From Paenibacillus pabuli NBRC 13638 (GTDB lineage Bacteria > Bacillota > Bacilli > Paenibacillales > Paenibacillaceae): DNA of 64,000 bases. Below are positions 8,454-19,663 of this stretch, one piece after another. The stretch covers positions 186,001 to 250,000 of the forward strand of contig NZ_BCNM01000002.1 of NCBI RefSeq assembly GCF_001514495.1, read 5' to 3'. The first letter of the stretch is position 1. Each line of letters begins with the position of its first letter. The notes below the pieces were generated by a model, which made no database searches, was not told where the DNA came from, and saw only the letters and a program-made list of their open reading frames with translations. The position numbers and the translations under genes are program-made.

Positions 8454-9728
8454 TTACCCCTCGATCAGCAAAGACTCTGGATCTTCAAGTAATTCTTTCA
8501 CCGTCACGAGGAAACGTACTGCTTCGCTTCCATCGATAATGCGGTGATCGTATGACAGGGCGATATACATCATTGGACGGTTCTCCATCCGCTCTGCATC
8601 AATCGCTACTGGACGAAGCTGGATTTTGTGCATACCCAGAATTCCCACCTGAGGTGTATTCAAAATGGGTGTAGACAACAGGGAACCAAACGTTCCGCCA
8701 TTGGTAATGGTGAATGTTCCTCCTTGAAGATCAGACAACGCCAGTGTGTTGGAACGAGCTTTGGACGCCAGGTCCGCAATGCTCTTCTCGATCTCAGCGA
8801 AGCCCAAACGGTCCGCATCCCGTACAACCGGTACGACAAGGCCTTCTTTGGCAGATACGGCGATACCAATATCATAGTACTTTTTGAGTACTACGTCTTC
8901 GCCATCAATCTCCGCGTTGATGGTTGGGAACTTTTTCAAAGCCCCTACAACCGCTTTGGTGAAGAAGGACATGAAGCCGAGATTGATTTCGTGTTTCTCT
9001 TTGAACTTGTCCTTACGGCGTTTACGAACATCCATAATTGCCGTCATATCCACTTCGTTAAACGTAGTCAACATTGCTGCGGTCTGCTGCGCTTCTACCA
9101 GGCGTTTCGCAATGGTTGCACGACGGCGGGACATACGTTGACGCTCTACTGGTTTGGTATACGTGGAACCTCCAGATGCCGGAGCACTAGGTGATGCCGC
9201 AGGAGCTTTGGCAGGGGGCGCTGAAGGAGCGGCTGCCTGAGTAGTGTGAGACTTCACATCATCCTGATACACCCGTCCAATCGGATCCTTGCTCTGTACC
9301 TGATCCAGCTCGATGCCACGCTCACGCGCAAGTTTACGTGCAGACGGTGAAGCTGTTTTAGAACTATCCGAAGAATCCGCTGCTGCCGCAACGGGTGCTG
9401 GTGGTGGTGTTGGAGCTTCCGGTGCAGGCACAGACGCTTGTTTTTGCTCCGTCGCTGCTGGTTGGGAAGCGGACGCGCCGCTTCCTCCTCCGGCTCCGGC
9501 CGAGAGTGTTCCGATCGTTTCACCGATCTCTACAGTCTCGCCTTCCTGGCGAATAATTTTCTCAAGTACACCGCTCTCTTCAGCACTGATCTCAATATTT
9601 ACTTTATCCGTTTCAAGCTCCAGAAGAACATCACCCTGATTAACGGTATCTCCTTCTTTGACCATCCATCTGGATACAGTTCCTTCCGTTATTGACTCAC
9701 CCATTGCAGGTACTTTAATTTCACTCAC
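8454..9728 (-). CDS. odhB: 2-oxoglutarate dehydrogenase E2, dihydrolipoyllysine succinyltransferase
   Basis: 424 residues. Transfers the succinyl group to CoA in the 2-oxoglutarate dehydrogenase complex. Domains in order: lipoyl domain (1-78, lipoylated lysine K42 in [11 protein letters not shown]), Ala/Pro/Ser-rich linkers, peripheral subunit-binding domain (about 125-160, [16 protein letters not shown]) and catalytic domain ending in [13 protein letters not shown] (catalytic H395 and D399). The start is GTG with GGGGAGG about 11 bases upstream. It begins 5 bases after the odhA stop, so the ribosome site overlaps the end of odhA. The E3 subunit is not in the window and is probably shared with another complex. 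Confidence 0.97.
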   Translation of the reverse strand: MSEIKVPAMGESITEGTVSRWMVKEGDTVNQGDVLLELETDKVNIEISAEESGVLEKIIRQEGETVEIGETIGTLSAGAGGGSGASASQPAATEQKQASVPAPEAPTPPPAPVAAAADSSDSSKTASPSARKLARERGIELDQVQSKDPIGRVYQDDVKSHTTQAAAPSAPPAKAPAASPSAPASGGSTYTKPVERQRMSRRRATIAKRLVEAQQTAAMLTTFNEVDMTAIMDVRKRRKDKFKEKHEINLGFMSFFTKAVVGALKKFPTINAEIDGEDVVLKKYYDIGIAVSAKEGLVVPVVRDADRLGFAEIEKSIADLASKARSNTLALSDLQGGTFTITNGGTFGSLLSTPILNTPQVGILGMHKIQLRPVAIDAERMENRPMMYIALSYDHRIIDGSEAVRFLVTVKELLEDPESLLIEG

Positions 9729-9733
9729 AGCTG

Positions 9734-12607
9734 TTACCTCCCCAGTGGAATATTATTCTTCGTCGTTTGCTTCAACGCGGCTGTAATAATCTGTTGCTGT
9801 TCCATGCCATGCACCAATTGATAACCGCTGGAAGGACTCGCATGTTCCGGGCGACCTTCGTATTTAACGGCTGTGCCTGCTGGCGCGATCTCACGAAGAC
9901 GAGGCTCCATGTATGTCCAGGCACCCATGTTTTTGTTTTCTTCCTGTACCCATACCAGCTCTTTCAACTTGCTGAAACGAGCGAGTACGCGCTTGATTTC
10001 TTCCGCCGGGAACGGATACAGCTGCTCAACACGAATGATGTGTAACCAGGACCAATCTGCTTTATCTTTCTCAAAAGCATCTTCCAGATCGATGGCAATT
10101 TTACCACTGCACAATATAATGCGCTCTACGCGATCCGGTTTTGTGCCCAATCCCGCCTGCTCCAGCACGGGTTCAAACTTGCCTTCACTGAACTCTGTTG
10201 CAGGTGATGCAACACGAGGATTACGAATGAGACTTTTCGGTGACATCATCACAAGCGGACGTGCATCTTCCGTTTCAGTCAATGAAGCCTGACGACGAAG
10301 CAGATGGAAATATTGCGATGCACTCGTCAAGTTCGCAACGGTCATATTATCTTCTGCACAAAGTTGCAGGAAACGTTCCAGTCGAGCACTTGTATGCTCA
10401 GGTCCCTGTCCTTCGTTAGCATGCGGAAGCAACATAACCAGGCTGGATTTTTGAGACCATTTGGCACGACCCGCAGATACGAATTGGTCAAAAATAACCT
10501 GTGCACAGTTGGCAAAATCTCCGAATTGCGCTTCCCAGATGACAAGCGTATCTGGCGAATAGACGTTATATCCGTATTCGAAACCAACAACGGACTCTTC
10601 CGACAGCGGACTGTTGTAGATCGCAAAGGACGCTCTTGCCTGCGGCAGATGATGCAGCGGGCAGAATTTCGCTCCATTTTCCGAATCATGCAGCACTAGA
10701 TTCCGATGGGCAAACGTGGCACGTTCTGCATCCTGTCCACTAATCCGGATCGGTTTGCCATCCGCAAGAATTGTTGCGAAAGCAAGTGTCTCTGCAAGAC
10801 TCCAGTCTACCTTCTCGCCTTCATTCAGAGACGTGCTTCTACGCTGCAAAATGCGCTGCAACTTCGGATACACATTAAAATTTTCTGGCCATTTCAGCAA
10901 GTCTGCGTTAATTGCACGCAGATTCTCCAGTGGTACGGCAGTTGGAATAATCGAAACCGCTTCTGGTTCGCTAATCTGACGCTGGTAATATTCATGTACC
11001 TCATTATTCTTCATCTGCTCATATGCTTCTTTTAAGCGGTTCGTCACAGCTTCACGGATGCTGTTGATGGAAGCATCATCGATAACGGATTCCTCTTTCA
11101 GATGATCCTGATACAAGTGACTAACCGTTGGATGAGCTTTTACTTTGTCATACACTGTCGGCTGTGTTGTCTCCGGATCATCCGTTTCGTTATGACCATA
11201 ACGACGGTAACCGATCAGGTCAATCAGGAAGTCCTTTTTAAACCGATTACGGTATTCTGCTGCCATACGAATGGCTGCGATACATGCGTCCGGATTGTCT
11301 GCATTGACATGCACAATCGGAATCTCATACCCTTTGGCAAGGTCACTCGCATAATACGTTGACCGTGAATCGCTGCTGTCTGTTGTGAATCCGAGACGGT
11401 TGTTCACGATAATATGAATTGTGCCGCCATTTTGGTAACCAGGCAATGCTTTGAAATTGAGCGTTTCGGCTACGATACCTTCCCCAGGGAAGGCCGCGTC
11501 ACCATGCATCAGAATCGTTGCAGCTTTGGTAACATCCTGCTTCGGATAACCCGGATCACGGCGGTCATCCTGTGCTGCACGTGCAAAGCCCTGTACAACC
11601 GGGTTGACATATTCCAGGTGACTCGGGTTATTGGCAAGGGTAAGACGCGCTTGCACGGTTTCACCGTCTTTTACATAGCGGTTTGCACCCAGATGATATT
11701 TGACATCCCCCGTCCAGCCGTAATTGATTCCTGTTGAACCTTCGGAAGGAACCAAATCCTTGTTCGGAGAATGATGGAATTCAGAGAAAATTTTGCTGTA
11801 TGGCTTGCCCAGTACATGAGCAAGTACGTTCAATCGGCCACGGTGAGCCATCCCCATCAGAATATGACTGGAACCTGCATGTGCCATAATTCGAACTGCT
11901 TCATCGAGCATAGGGACAAGCACGTCGTTACCTTCTATAGAGAAGCGTTTTTGCCCGACAAATGTTTTGTGAAGGAAATCTTCAAATTGCTCCACTTCAA
12001 CCAAACGTTCCAGCAAAGCTTTACGCTCTTCTGGATTAAGCGGTGCCGGCGAAGTACGAGATTCTGCACGGCGGTTCAACCACTCTCTCTCATGAACTTC
12101 ATGCACATGGCTGAATTCATAAGCAATAGGACCTGTATATATTTGCCGCAGGCGCTGGATGGCATCCAATCCTGTTACCGTCTGTCCATCTGCACCTTCC
12201 CAGATCAGGGAAGCCGGCAGAGCTTTCAAATCTTCTTCATTCAATTCAAAGTGCTTCGGTTCAAGTAAAGAAGTATCTGAATCTTCACTGATTCCGAGTG
12301 GATCAATATCGGCCGCAAGGTGACCATAGGTTCGAATATTCATAACCAGCTTCCCTGCTGTAACCGCTTTCTGTAATAATTGAATATCCACGCTTCCGGA
12401 AGCCTTTTGGGCGTTGCCAGAATACGAGGCTGTATGTGCATCCCTGCCAGACATCGGCGGAGCACCCCATTGTTCAAATAATTCCCGATAAGCTGGTGTC
12501 ACTGCACCCGGATCTTGGGAATATAATTCATATTGTTCCTGTACGTATCCCATATTGGGGCCATAGTAACTTTCCCAGGGTTTCTTGTTGCCTTCCTCGA
12601 TCGTCAT
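9734..12607 (-). CDS. odhA: 2-oxoglutarate dehydrogenase E1 (thiamine-diphosphate dependent)
   Basis: 957 residues, normal for Bacillales OdhA. Decarboxylates 2-oxoglutarate and succinylates the E2 lipoyl group. Motifs include [30 protein letters not shown], the thiamine-binding GDAAFPGEG with [13 protein letters not shown] continuation, [12 protein letters not shown] and the transketolase-like C-terminal half ([31 protein letters not shown]). The N-terminus begins [18 protein letters not shown], with GGAGGG about 7 bases upstream. First gene of the odhAB operon; the promoter must lie in 12608-13135. Confidence 0.97.
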   Translation of the reverse strand: MTIEEGNKKPWESYYGPNMGYVQEQYELYSQDPGAVTPAYRELFEQWGAPPMSGRDAHTASYSGNAQKASGSVDIQLLQKAVTAGKLVMNIRTYGHLAADIDPLGISEDSDTSLLEPKHFELNEEDLKALPASLIWEGADGQTVTGLDAIQRLRQIYTGPIAYEFSHVHEVHEREWLNRRAESRTSPAPLNPEERKALLERLVEVEQFEDFLHKTFVGQKRFSIEGNDVLVPMLDEAVRIMAHAGSSHILMGMAHRGRLNVLAHVLGKPYSKIFSEFHHSPNKDLVPSEGSTGINYGWTGDVKYHLGANRYVKDGETVQARLTLANNPSHLEYVNPVVQGFARAAQDDRRDPGYPKQDVTKAATILMHGDAAFPGEGIVAETLNFKALPGYQNGGTIHIIVNNRLGFTTDSSDSRSTYYASDLAKGYEIPIVHVNADNPDACIAAIRMAAEYRNRFKKDFLIDLIGYRRYGHNETDDPETTQPTVYDKVKAHPTVSHLYQDHLKEESVIDDASINSIREAVTNRLKEAYEQMKNNEVHEYYQRQISEPEAVSIIPTAVPLENLRAINADLLKWPENFNVYPKLQRILQRRSTSLNEGEKVDWSLAETLAFATILADGKPIRISGQDAERATFAHRNLVLHDSENGAKFCPLHHLPQARASFAIYNSPLSEESVVGFEYGYNVYSPDTLVIWEAQFGDFANCAQVIFDQFVSAGRAKWSQKSSLVMLLPHANEGQGPEHTSARLERFLQLCAEDNMTVANLTSASQYFHLLRRQASLTETEDARPLVMMSPKSLIRNPRVASPATEFSEGKFEPVLEQAGLGTKPDRVERIILCSGKIAIDLEDAFEKDKADWSWLHIIRVEQLYPFPAEEIKRVLARFSKLKELVWVQEENKNMGAWTYMEPRLREIAPAGTAVKYEGRPEHASPSSGYQLVHGMEQQQIITAALKQTTKNNIPLGR

Positions 12608-13135
12608 CGACGTTCCCTCCGTCTTGATTTAGTCATAAGTTTTTGACGGAAATCATTGACTAAGCCGTAATTTGCGTTCGTTCAACATTTTAAGCTAAAT
12701 TTTTCATGAAGTCCAATAATCGTGCTGTTGGTGGTAGTAACGTTGTTCCGACGCTCCCGTCAAGGTTTGTCTGCGTTTTCAAAATCATAGTTATACGATG
12801 ATTGTATATACCGTCGCACAGATGTCGAATACTGTCCTTATCCGTTCGAAGGTTACACCTTCCTCAACGTTATCCATTGAAGTCCGTGTTCTAATATCTA
12901 TTCTATAAACTTTTGCGCTCAGGAGCATTTCCTATTTTTAGTCCAATCGATGCATAAATTAGATGAATCGAATAATTGGAACATTTCAGGTGCAAAAAAT
13001 ACTCTCTCTGTAGCCTCCTTTCCTTAGAATTGTGGTCTATTATGGACAAAAACAAACCGTCAAGATAAATATTAACCATTTGGCATGGTATTCAACAAAA
13101 AAATGGGCGTAGACAGCGTTTTCAATATATTCAGC
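12608..13135. other. Intergenic region upstream of odhA
   Basis: About 530 bases without a recognisable gene or RNA. On the minus strand TTGGAC, 17 bases, then TTAAAA lies some 80-110 bases before odhA and is a weak promoter candidate. A short perfect inverted repeat, GAAGGT-TAC-ACCTTC at 12848-12862, could be an operator. Nothing here was recognised as a riboswitch. Confidence 0.4.
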
Positions 13136-13176
13136 AAAAAGCCGCCTATAAATGCCTATAAGCATCCGGGCGGCTT
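13136..13176 (-). terminator. Terminator of the SLH/Ig-like operon
   Basis: AAGCCGCC (13139-13146) pairs with GGCGGCTT (13169-13176), with a smaller nested stem in the loop. On the minus strand the stem is followed by a T-run (complement of the A-run 13136-13140). A T-rich tail also exists on the plus side. Confidence 0.85.
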
Positions 13177-13213
13177 CTTTTTGACGTGGTTTATTTAGAC
13201 TGACAGACTTTTA

Positions 13214-16200
13214 TTAATGTGGCACCTGGGACTGAAAATCGTTCCGGCTGGACTGATCTGCGTGATAAAAGACCACATCGCCATCCTTCAGGGGCCAAGT
13301 TCTGCCTTGACTGTCTACTGGGAGATTGTTGAAACCTTCCAGCTGCCACTGATTCATCAGTGGCGCATAAATATATTGGAGGTGTGGAGCTTCTGTATTC
13401 CCATCCCGAAGCGTTTCGATATTAAAATTGACCACGATATATCCTTCCTTCAGAAATGCAGAAGCCTTTTCATCCAGTTTATTTTGTCTGGCGAGCGATT
13501 CGAGATCGGTTCCTTTTGGCACAGCGTATACATCTGCAGGCAGGCTGTATTCTCCGTACCAACGCTGGATCGCCGCATTCGCTCGGTCCACACTAACACC
13601 AGTAGGAATGTCTGTCTTTGGTCCAATCAGTGTACGAATGGAAGCGGGCAGGATCATCCAATCGTAGCGACCTACCCACGTTTTCTGGTGAGAGGTTTGA
13701 TCTACAAGCTTAATCATATAATCAGAGAGCGAAATCTGGTTGCGTTCATCGGAGGGCAGTTCATAAGTGTACTGGTAACGCGCGGTATCCCCCAATTCCA
13801 TACCGGGTACATTACGTAACCTTGAGTTCAGGACAACAAACCGTTTCTCTGAATCCTGCTCCGATCCGATCCGAATAAGTCGCTCTTGCCCACGGTGGTA
13901 GTATAGATCGACTTCCTGTCTGGAAGAGCCATCTTCGCTCACAAAATAAAACGTTGGTGTAATTCGAACACCATCCTGTTTGCCAAACATATTGCCTTTT
14001 GTTTTCAGGTTGAACTTGATATGGTAACCCGTTTTCACCGCAACATTACTGAAACCCTGTACAGGATGGCTGCCTGGGCGAACTGGTAACACAAACGGTG
14101 CCAGATTTCCTCGCGGATCACCATCAATACGGTTAAGTCCTGTCCAGTAACTCACCCCTGTCGGCTCTGAACTCCCCAGCTGCTTGCGGAACACGTTCTC
14201 CCAATTATAATCGGCGATATCCGTAACGTGAAAATCATACAATCGCCCAATAACCTCCACCGGAACCGTATCTGCCGCAGCATGATGGGTCAGATTCGTG
14301 TTGGCATCCTGCTGTTCGGTGAATGTAGAAGGAGCATTTTCCCCAATATTGCGAAATTCAATTCGGTAATGTCCTTCATCCACCCATACTGGAAGGTAGA
14401 AAACGGTATCCAGTTGGTTGACCGGGATGTCTACCCAGGTCTTGGCTGGAATGAACTGACTTCTATCGGCGTTATAGACATCAAAGGGAAAACGAACCTG
14501 CTTGATGCGAAAATACTTGGCATAGTCCCTATTGCCATAACCCGGGTAACTGGTTACATCCAGATGCTGCCCTGAGGTCGGGATGCGTACGATAAACGGC
14601 CGTTCCAGAATAAGTGCCGAACTGGTCGGATCAGGCACTGTTTTCTGGTTATGCGGCTGATCATCAGACACCCATGCGTAGTTAACGACAGGCGTATGCA
14701 CCGTAACAGCATTGATCCCTTGAATAGAAAACTTCTGATCCTGACCCCCTTTAATGTTGCCAGGAATCAAACCATATGCGATCTCGCCCGTTGTCGGTTG
14801 GTCCGCTTTGTTGACCAGTGTATTCTGAATCGTTAAACGATTTTGGTACAGCACACTGTCACCGATCATGTCAGGCAGCGGGATTGTCCCAGGTCGCGGA
14901 GCAGTCTTATCCACTGGAGCAGGATCCATCACAGTGGCTCCATTAAACACTACCTTGTCATTATTTACAGTGTTCTCCTTGACTTCAGTCTCCGCTTTGG
15001 ATTGGAACATTGACGTTTCAACAGGTGTAGTCGGTTCAGTGGAACCGCCCGGAACCGTTTCAGTTCCAAGATCGATTTCTTTGCAAGGTGCAGGTTTCAC
15101 ATGTGCGGTAACGGCATCATCATTAGCCGATTGTAAGGTCGGCGGCGTATATCCGTTTGGAGTAAGTGTAACTGTACCACCATAGCCACCAAGTGCATAA
15201 TTAGAAATTGTAGCTTGACTGAGCTTGTATACTTCCAAATTGTCAATTTGCCAGTAACTATATTGTCGTGTAACCTGCATTGGTTTTTCCACAGGAACAT
15301 CGATTTCCATAGGTTTTGGAGGTGTGCCTGGGTCATTCGGTCCTGTCGAGGCTCTGCCCGGGATCGTCCATGTTTTGTGATACTTCTTTTTTACATTGAC
15401 CGTATAAGTCACTGTTCCCGTCATGTTCACCCAACTGTGCTGAAATAAGTATCCTTTAGCCATGACATGTGCATAGAGATCTTCAGACGTCGGGATGCCT
15501 CGGGTGACATCGAACTTCTCAGATCCCCGATCATCAGCTTTCAGCACGCCCCGGACGGAAGGGTCCATGACAGCCGATTCGATCAACGCTCCTTTATTAG
15601 GTGGGCTGATGGTCACGGGGCAACCCACAACACCACTCCCGTTCCCTGGATCAGTTCCCCCGTTTCCTGTGCAATCCTTTACATCTAATACCTGCGTTCC
15701 TTGCTCGCTCAACTGCTGGGCAGGGTCCATAAATCGCGCGGTGATGGTGGTGCTGCCGACGATACCTTTGATCGTCATTTTCCCATCGGCACCTATGGTC
15801 GCTACTGCTGGATTAGAGCTTTGCCAGGTCAATTTGGGATGAGCGGTAAGCTCATGAACAGAAAGATCTGACTTAGTCAGGATCGCTTTGGCTTGCAGCG
15901 TTGTAGCTGTGTCTCCTTTACAGGCGTTTGGCAGGTTCACAATGAGTCCCGGTTCGGACTTAACCGTAATATCAGCAGTATCCGAGATGAGGTATGTACC
16001 GTTGTTCCAGATGGCTCGTACAAAAGCAGTACCCGGCTTTTCAGCCTTAATGATCCCTGTTTTTGGTTCAATACTCACAATACTCGGATCGGATGACCAC
16101 CAGGTGGTCTCAGCTTCGCGCCGACTTACGTCAATGCCTTCACTAAATTGAGCTGCTCCATAGTTCTTCGTTTTAACTTTGGCTACCATTTGTTTGGTTT

Positions 16201-16861
16201 CTCCAACCGTTAGGGTGGAATCTGGGGTTACGTCAATCTCCTTTTCTTCATATATCTTTCCTTCCCAGAAAATATCAACTGGCGTGTAGTACACAACTGA
16301 AAACTTTGGTTTATTTCCAGGTCGAGTTCCGAATTGTTCACGCTTTGTATAGGCATATCCTTTTCCAGTATAAGTATTTATATCTGCATTATTTATACTT
16401 GTTACATTTGGATGACCAATACCTTCGTAACTTCTGGAATCCTGATATTTAACTCCTTCTGGTGTGGGTTTAAGTTTTATGTCAGTGACCATCTCGGGTT
16501 CAATTGCCACTCCCCTGTAAGGATTCCAACTCTCCGCAGGCCAACGACTCATATCTACACTATCTGGAATTGGGGTTTTAACCGGATAAGCATCTGAGTC
16601 AGTTCCACCATTAGCGACAATTTTGTAAGTTCCATTGTAATCAGCTCGAAATTCTCCCGAATCCAGTTGATACCAATAAACACCTGGAGTTCCTTCAGTC
16701 TTGAGAGCATCCACTGTCACAGCGGGGCCTTTCATTGATTTTGGACCATAGGGATCACTCAGAGCGTATGAAAAGTTTGCTGAAAAAGATAAATGAAGGA
16801 TTGTCATAAAAATAAATGTTAGCGATACGATTATTATATTTATCCCCTTAATTTTCTTCAT
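13214..16861 (-). CDS. Large secreted protein with bacterial Ig-like (Big_2) domains
   Basis: 1215 residues from an ATG (MKKIKGINIIIVSLTFIFMT), which gives a normal signal peptide ending near residue 33 (FSYA). An in-frame TTG four codons earlier is possible; neither has a good ribosome site, so translation may be coupled to the SLH gene 24 bases upstream. Two Big_2-like units are visible at about 205-300 (VTPDSTLTVGETKQM, WWSSDPSIVSIEPKTG) and 300-395 (LTWQSSNPAVATIGADGK). The rest is Pro/Thr/Gly-rich and beta-strand-like, with no catalytic motif seen; the first 200 residues resemble Paenibacillus DUF5704-type proteins, but this is from memory. Probably a cell-surface or matrix protein working with its SLH neighbour. 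Confidence 0.8.
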   Translation of the reverse strand: MKKIKGINIIIVSLTFIFMTILHLSFSANFSYALSDPYGPKSMKGPAVTVDALKTEGTPGVYWYQLDSGEFRADYNGTYKIVANGGTDSDAYPVKTPIPDSVDMSRWPAESWNPYRGVAIEPEMVTDIKLKPTPEGVKYQDSRSYEGIGHPNVTSINNADINTYTGKGYAYTKREQFGTRPGNKPKFSVVYYTPVDIFWEGKIYEEKEIDVTPDSTLTVGETKQMVAKVKTKNYGAAQFSEGIDVSRREAETTWWSSDPSIVSIEPKTGIIKAEKPGTAFVRAIWNNGTYLISDTADITVKSEPGLIVNLPNACKGDTATTLQAKAILTKSDLSVHELTAHPKLTWQSSNPAVATIGADGKMTIKGIVGSTTITARFMDPAQQLSEQGTQVLDVKDCTGNGGTDPGNGSGVVGCPVTISPPNKGALIESAVMDPSVRGVLKADDRGSEKFDVTRGIPTSEDLYAHVMAKGYLFQHSWVNMTGTVTYTVNVKKKYHKTWTIPGRASTGPNDPGTPPKPMEIDVPVEKPMQVTRQYSYWQIDNLEVYKLSQATISNYALGGYGGTVTLTPNGYTPPTLQSANDDAVTAHVKPAPCKEIDLGTETVPGGSTEPTTPVETSMFQSKAETEVKENTVNNDKVVFNGATVMDPAPVDKTAPRPGTIPLPDMIGDSVLYQNRLTIQNTLVNKADQPTTGEIAYGLIPGNIKGGQDQKFSIQGINAVTVHTPVVNYAWVSDDQPHNQKTVPDPTSSALILERPFIVRIPTSGQHLDVTSYPGYGNRDYAKYFRIKQVRFPFDVYNADRSQFIPAKTWVDIPVNQLDTVFYLPVWVDEGHYRIEFRNIGENAPSTFTEQQDANTNLTHHAAADTVPVEVIGRLYDFHVTDIADYNWENVFRKQLGSSEPTGVSYWTGLNRIDGDPRGNLAPFVLPVRPGSHPVQGFSNVAVKTGYHIKFNLKTKGNMFGKQDGVRITPTFYFVSEDGSSRQEVDLYYHRGQERLIRIGSEQDSEKRFVVLNSRLRNVPGMELGDTARYQYTYELPSDERNQISLSDYMIKLVDQTSHQKTWVGRYDWMILPASIRTLIGPKTDIPTGVSVDRANAAIQRWYGEYSLPADVYAVPKGTDLESLARQNKLDEKASAFLKEGYIVVNFNIETLRDGNTEAPHLQYIYAPLMNQWQLEGFNNLPVDSQGRTWPLKDGDVVFYHADQSSRNDFQSQVPH

Positions 16862-16885
16862 TCTAGAATCCAACTATAGCAACCA

Positions 16886-18160
16886 CTAGTTATAAATTTG
16901 AACTTTAATTCCAGCGTCATTTTTAATTAGATATCCTCCCTTTTTATCCAAGGTATGCGAAGACCAGAATCTCATTGGTGAATTTTTTTCAAAAGGAACA
17001 CTGTTATCATGAGAAATTGTTGTAAAGCCTCTATCTTTACCAAAGGTTGTGTCCACTAGACTTTGGATAGGCAAAGCTATATTCTCATTTGAACGATATA
17101 ACGTCATTAAATCTGCATTTTCATTTTTTGATGTGAATGTCATTTCAGTAAAAGTCACAAATCTATCTGTTTCGTGCTTCGCTAGTTTATTAATAAACAG
17201 CGAAGCGTAAAGACCTTTTGGCTTACTTCCTCTTGTATCCACTACAATAAATCTGTGGTACTTCACAACACCAACATTGTTTTTCAATGTGTACTCGGTG
17301 TTAACGATAACTGCAAAGCTACCTTTGATATATTTATAGTTTGAAACAGTCGTTAAATTCGTTCCCGTCGTGCCAACCTCACGCATTTCATTCAGATCAC
17401 TGTACTTCCCTGCATCCGTACCTTCTACATCCATATAACGCAGCAAAATGGCAGACACTTCGGCTCGCGTTGTTGGATCAGCAGGCTTCAAGGCACCATC
17501 CTCAAATCCACCGACAATGCCAGTCCCGCGAACAAGTGCAAGATAAGGAATTTGTTCTGCACGAATTGTTCCCCGATTCACTTCAGGGGTAGGTAGCAGT
17601 GTATTTTGGGTATCGTCAAAAGCATCCTGGAAACTGGTTCCCGACTTGATCAGTCCGTTCGCAATCCATTTCATCATCTCGTAGCGTGTCAGCTCGGCAT
17701 TGGGATTGAATCCTTTGGGATAATCATTAGTGTTAATGAAGCCTTGACCGACCAACTGTGTCACAGCTGATTCAGACCAGTGTCCCTTGAGATCAGCAAA
17801 AGGATTCTCGCCTTGTACCTTTTCCAAGCTGGTTGCACGGCTGAGAAGTGCAGCATACTCACCACGGGTGATTTTGGCATTGGGGCGGAACGTACCGTCC
17901 TGGTAGCCGGAAATCAGATTTTTATCATAGGCTTTGACAATTGTAGCTTGCGCCCAGTGCCCTTTGATATCTTTGAACTTCGTAAGTGCAGAAGCCGTTG
18001 TGCCCGCTCCACTCGTGCTTGTAGCAGCATCCACAGTAGACATCAGACCCACGGTTCCAGTAGTCAGCAGCGTTCCTGCCAGCAAAGCCGTCGTCAACAA
18101 TCCGACTATCAACACGTTTCTTTTTGACTTCCTACCATCTAATCTCATCTGTTTCTTCAA
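16886..18160 (-). CDS. S-layer homology (SLH) domain surface protein
   Basis: 424 residues from a TTG start with AGGAGAG 7 bases upstream; the frame runs 12 codons further to another TTG without a ribosome site. The signal peptide is RNVLIVGLLTTALLAGTLL and onward. Three SLH modules follow: FKDIKGHWAQATIVKAYDKN, FADLKGHWSESAVTQLVGQG and a third ending in TRAEVSAILLRYM; each has the usual F-D-GHW and TRxE pattern. SLH modules bind pyruvylated secondary wall polymer and hold proteins at the cell surface. The C-terminal 190 residues are not recognised. The stop is 24 bases before the large Ig-like protein, so the two form one operon. Confidence 0.9.
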   Translation of the reverse strand: MKKQMRLDGRKSKRNVLIVGLLTTALLAGTLLTTGTVGLMSTVDAATSTSGAGTTASALTKFKDIKGHWAQATIVKAYDKNLISGYQDGTFRPNAKITRGEYAALLSRATSLEKVQGENPFADLKGHWSESAVTQLVGQGFINTNDYPKGFNPNAELTRYEMMKWIANGLIKSGTSFQDAFDDTQNTLLPTPEVNRGTIRAEQIPYLALVRGTGIVGGFEDGALKPADPTTRAEVSAILLRYMDVEGTDAGKYSDLNEMREVGTTGTNLTTVSNYKYIKGSFAVIVNTEYTLKNNVGVVKYHRFIVVDTRGSKPKGLYASLFINKLAKHETDRFVTFTEMTFTSKNENADLMTLYRSNENIALPIQSLVDTTFGKDRGFTTISHDNSVPFEKNSPMRFWSSHTLDKKGGYLIKNDAGIKVQIYN

Positions 18161-18367
18161 TCTACTCACTCTCCTATGTACCTTAGTATGGGGCAAACTT
18201 CTGCTTCATCAGCACTCTACTACTCTTCAATTCAAAACCTAAATTTGTCATAATCATCAATATTCTACCATGCAAATCTAGGCTATTGGTATTATTTTTC
18301 AGCCATCCCCATCACTACAAGGCATGCAACCTCCCCTTCCAAAGACCCAATTCATCCCTAAAAACAC
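18161..18367. other. Upstream region of the SLH operon
   Basis: About 200 AT-rich bases with no gene seen. They lie between the SLH gene start and the Nudix terminator, so they should hold the SLH operon promoter. No clear -35/-10 pair could be fixed by eye. Confidence 0.4.
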
Positions 18368-18402
18368 AAAAAAAGGCCACGAATCCGCAGATTCATAGCC
18401 TT
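18368..18402 (-). terminator. Terminator of the Nudix/GNAT operon
   Basis: A hairpin formed by AAGGC and GCCTT with an inner GAATC/GATTC stem. On the minus strand it is followed by a run of seven T. It lies about 100 bases after the Nudix gene at 18501-18944. Confidence 0.82.
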
Positions 18403-18500
18403 ATGCTTTAAGGTGTCAGTCTTATTCAGTTGAAAAAATTGTAATCTATCTATCACAGAATAAACGATTCTGTTCCATTTGACCAGTCCTAAAATTCAAA

Positions 18501-18944
18501 TCAAAGTAGGTTTCTATTAAAATTGTTAATCATATACTGTGCAAATGGCGTCAACGATAACGCTCCGACCTCTTCCATAGTACACCATTTTGCACCCAGT
18601 GAATCTTCGCCATCCGGTTGCCTTTTGATCTCATAAGGCCGACTTTCACTTGTCAAATATACATCGTATAGAATTCCAATATGGTGCAGCTCTTCCGGCT
18701 CGCCTTCGTAAACCCACTCCAATACGTTCGATTCCGCAGAATGAATCACCAATTGTAGATCGGAAAGGCCCGTCTCCTCTTCAATCTCACGATGTAAGGC
18801 GGTCTCCGGTTGCTCACCAAACTCCAACCTTCCTCCAGGTAAATCCCATCTCCCCATATAGGCTCCTCTTGCCTTATGAACTAACAGAAATTTTTGCTCC
18901 CAAGTGACTAAACCGTATACCCCCATGTGTGTGTACCGATCCAT
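18501..18944 (-). CDS. Nudix hydrolase
   Basis: 147 residues. The Nudix box is complete: GRLEFGEQPETALHREIEEE and then TGL (Gx5Ex7REUxEExGU), giving the metal-binding helix that hydrolyses nucleoside-diphosphate-linked compounds. The DLPGG loop precedes it. The substrate cannot be told from the box alone; MutT-like clean-up of oxidised nucleotides or nucleotide sugars are typical roles. It follows a GNAT gene by 33 bases on the same strand, so they probably share a transcript. Confidence 0.9.
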   Translation of the reverse strand: MDRYTHMGVYGLVTWEQKFLLVHKARGAYMGRWDLPGGRLEFGEQPETALHREIEEETGLSDLQLVIHSAESNVLEWVYEGEPEELHHIGILYDVYLTSESRPYEIKRQPDGEDSLGAKWCTMEEVGALSLTPFAQYMINNFNRNLL

Positions 18945-18977
18945 TTAAAGGTTCTTCCTCTCATCTGTAAGATGCGT

Positions 18978-19496
18978 TCATTTCTTGTTCTCCTCTGCCA
19001 CGGTATCCAGGTCCAGAGCCAAACGGATCATATCAACGCAGCGAATGCCATCTTCTATAATCTCTTCTTCATAATGTTTCACAAAGAAATCCCGATCGAC
19101 CCCTATAATGCGAAAACCGCAGCGTTGATACAGCTTCAACTGATGAAAACTCGAGTTGCCTGTCCCAATTTCTACCGTTCGACCACCGAGCCTGCGTGCT
19201 GCTTCTATCGCTTCCTTGATCATGTGTTTGCCAACGCCCTGCCCCTGTAATTCCTCCTGTACGGCAATATTTACAATCTCTACTGTCTCTGGACGTGTTT
19301 TCAACAAAACAAACTCTCCCACCATTTCTCCTTCGTACTCAGCGATAAAACAAACACCGCGACTCAGATATTCGTCAACTATGGCTTTGGACGGATCAGC
19401 CATCAGTAAAAGTTCATAAGGTTTTTCTTCTTCCCAGTCCAAAATCCGGAACGACAATTTCACACCAATCTCCACCTTTTCCTCGTACATATTCAT
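18978..19496 (-). CDS. GNAT-family N-acetyltransferase
   Basis: 172 residues. The acetyl-CoA-binding motif is VQEELQGQGVGKHMIKEAIE (Q/RxxGxG/A), preceded by VEIVNIAV, with the terminal strand and loop FHQLKLYQRCGFRIIGVDRD. The acceptor is unknown. Start by the first ATG (an internal ATG two codons on is equally possible); a GGGGCG sequence lies upstream. It is the promoter-proximal gene of the pair with the Nudix hydrolase. Confidence 0.87.
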   Translation of the reverse strand: MNMYEEKVEIGVKLSFRILDWEEEKPYELLLMADPSKAIVDEYLSRGVCFIAEYEGEMVGEFVLLKTRPETVEIVNIAVQEELQGQGVGKHMIKEAIEAARRLGGRTVEIGTGNSSFHQLKLYQRCGFRIIGVDRDFFVKHYEEEIIEDGIRCVDMIRLALDLDTVAEENKK

Positions 19497-19663
19497 TTAC
19501 GCCCCGTTTGCAGAAGCCTATGTATGGCTAGTTCACCAAATATATAACAACCTTCCGTATATAAATGTTTGGGTCTGAATTCATATTTTTCTCTTTTTAT
19601 AACCTCGGGCTACTGCGGAACGATTTTTATTTTTTATTTCAACCATCTAGTTCACCAAATCTA

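Noticed and set aside
9254..12268. Many long antisense open frames within odhA and odhB
   Set aside because: They are shadows of the conserved reading frames; the minus-strand proteins carry unmistakable domain motifs.
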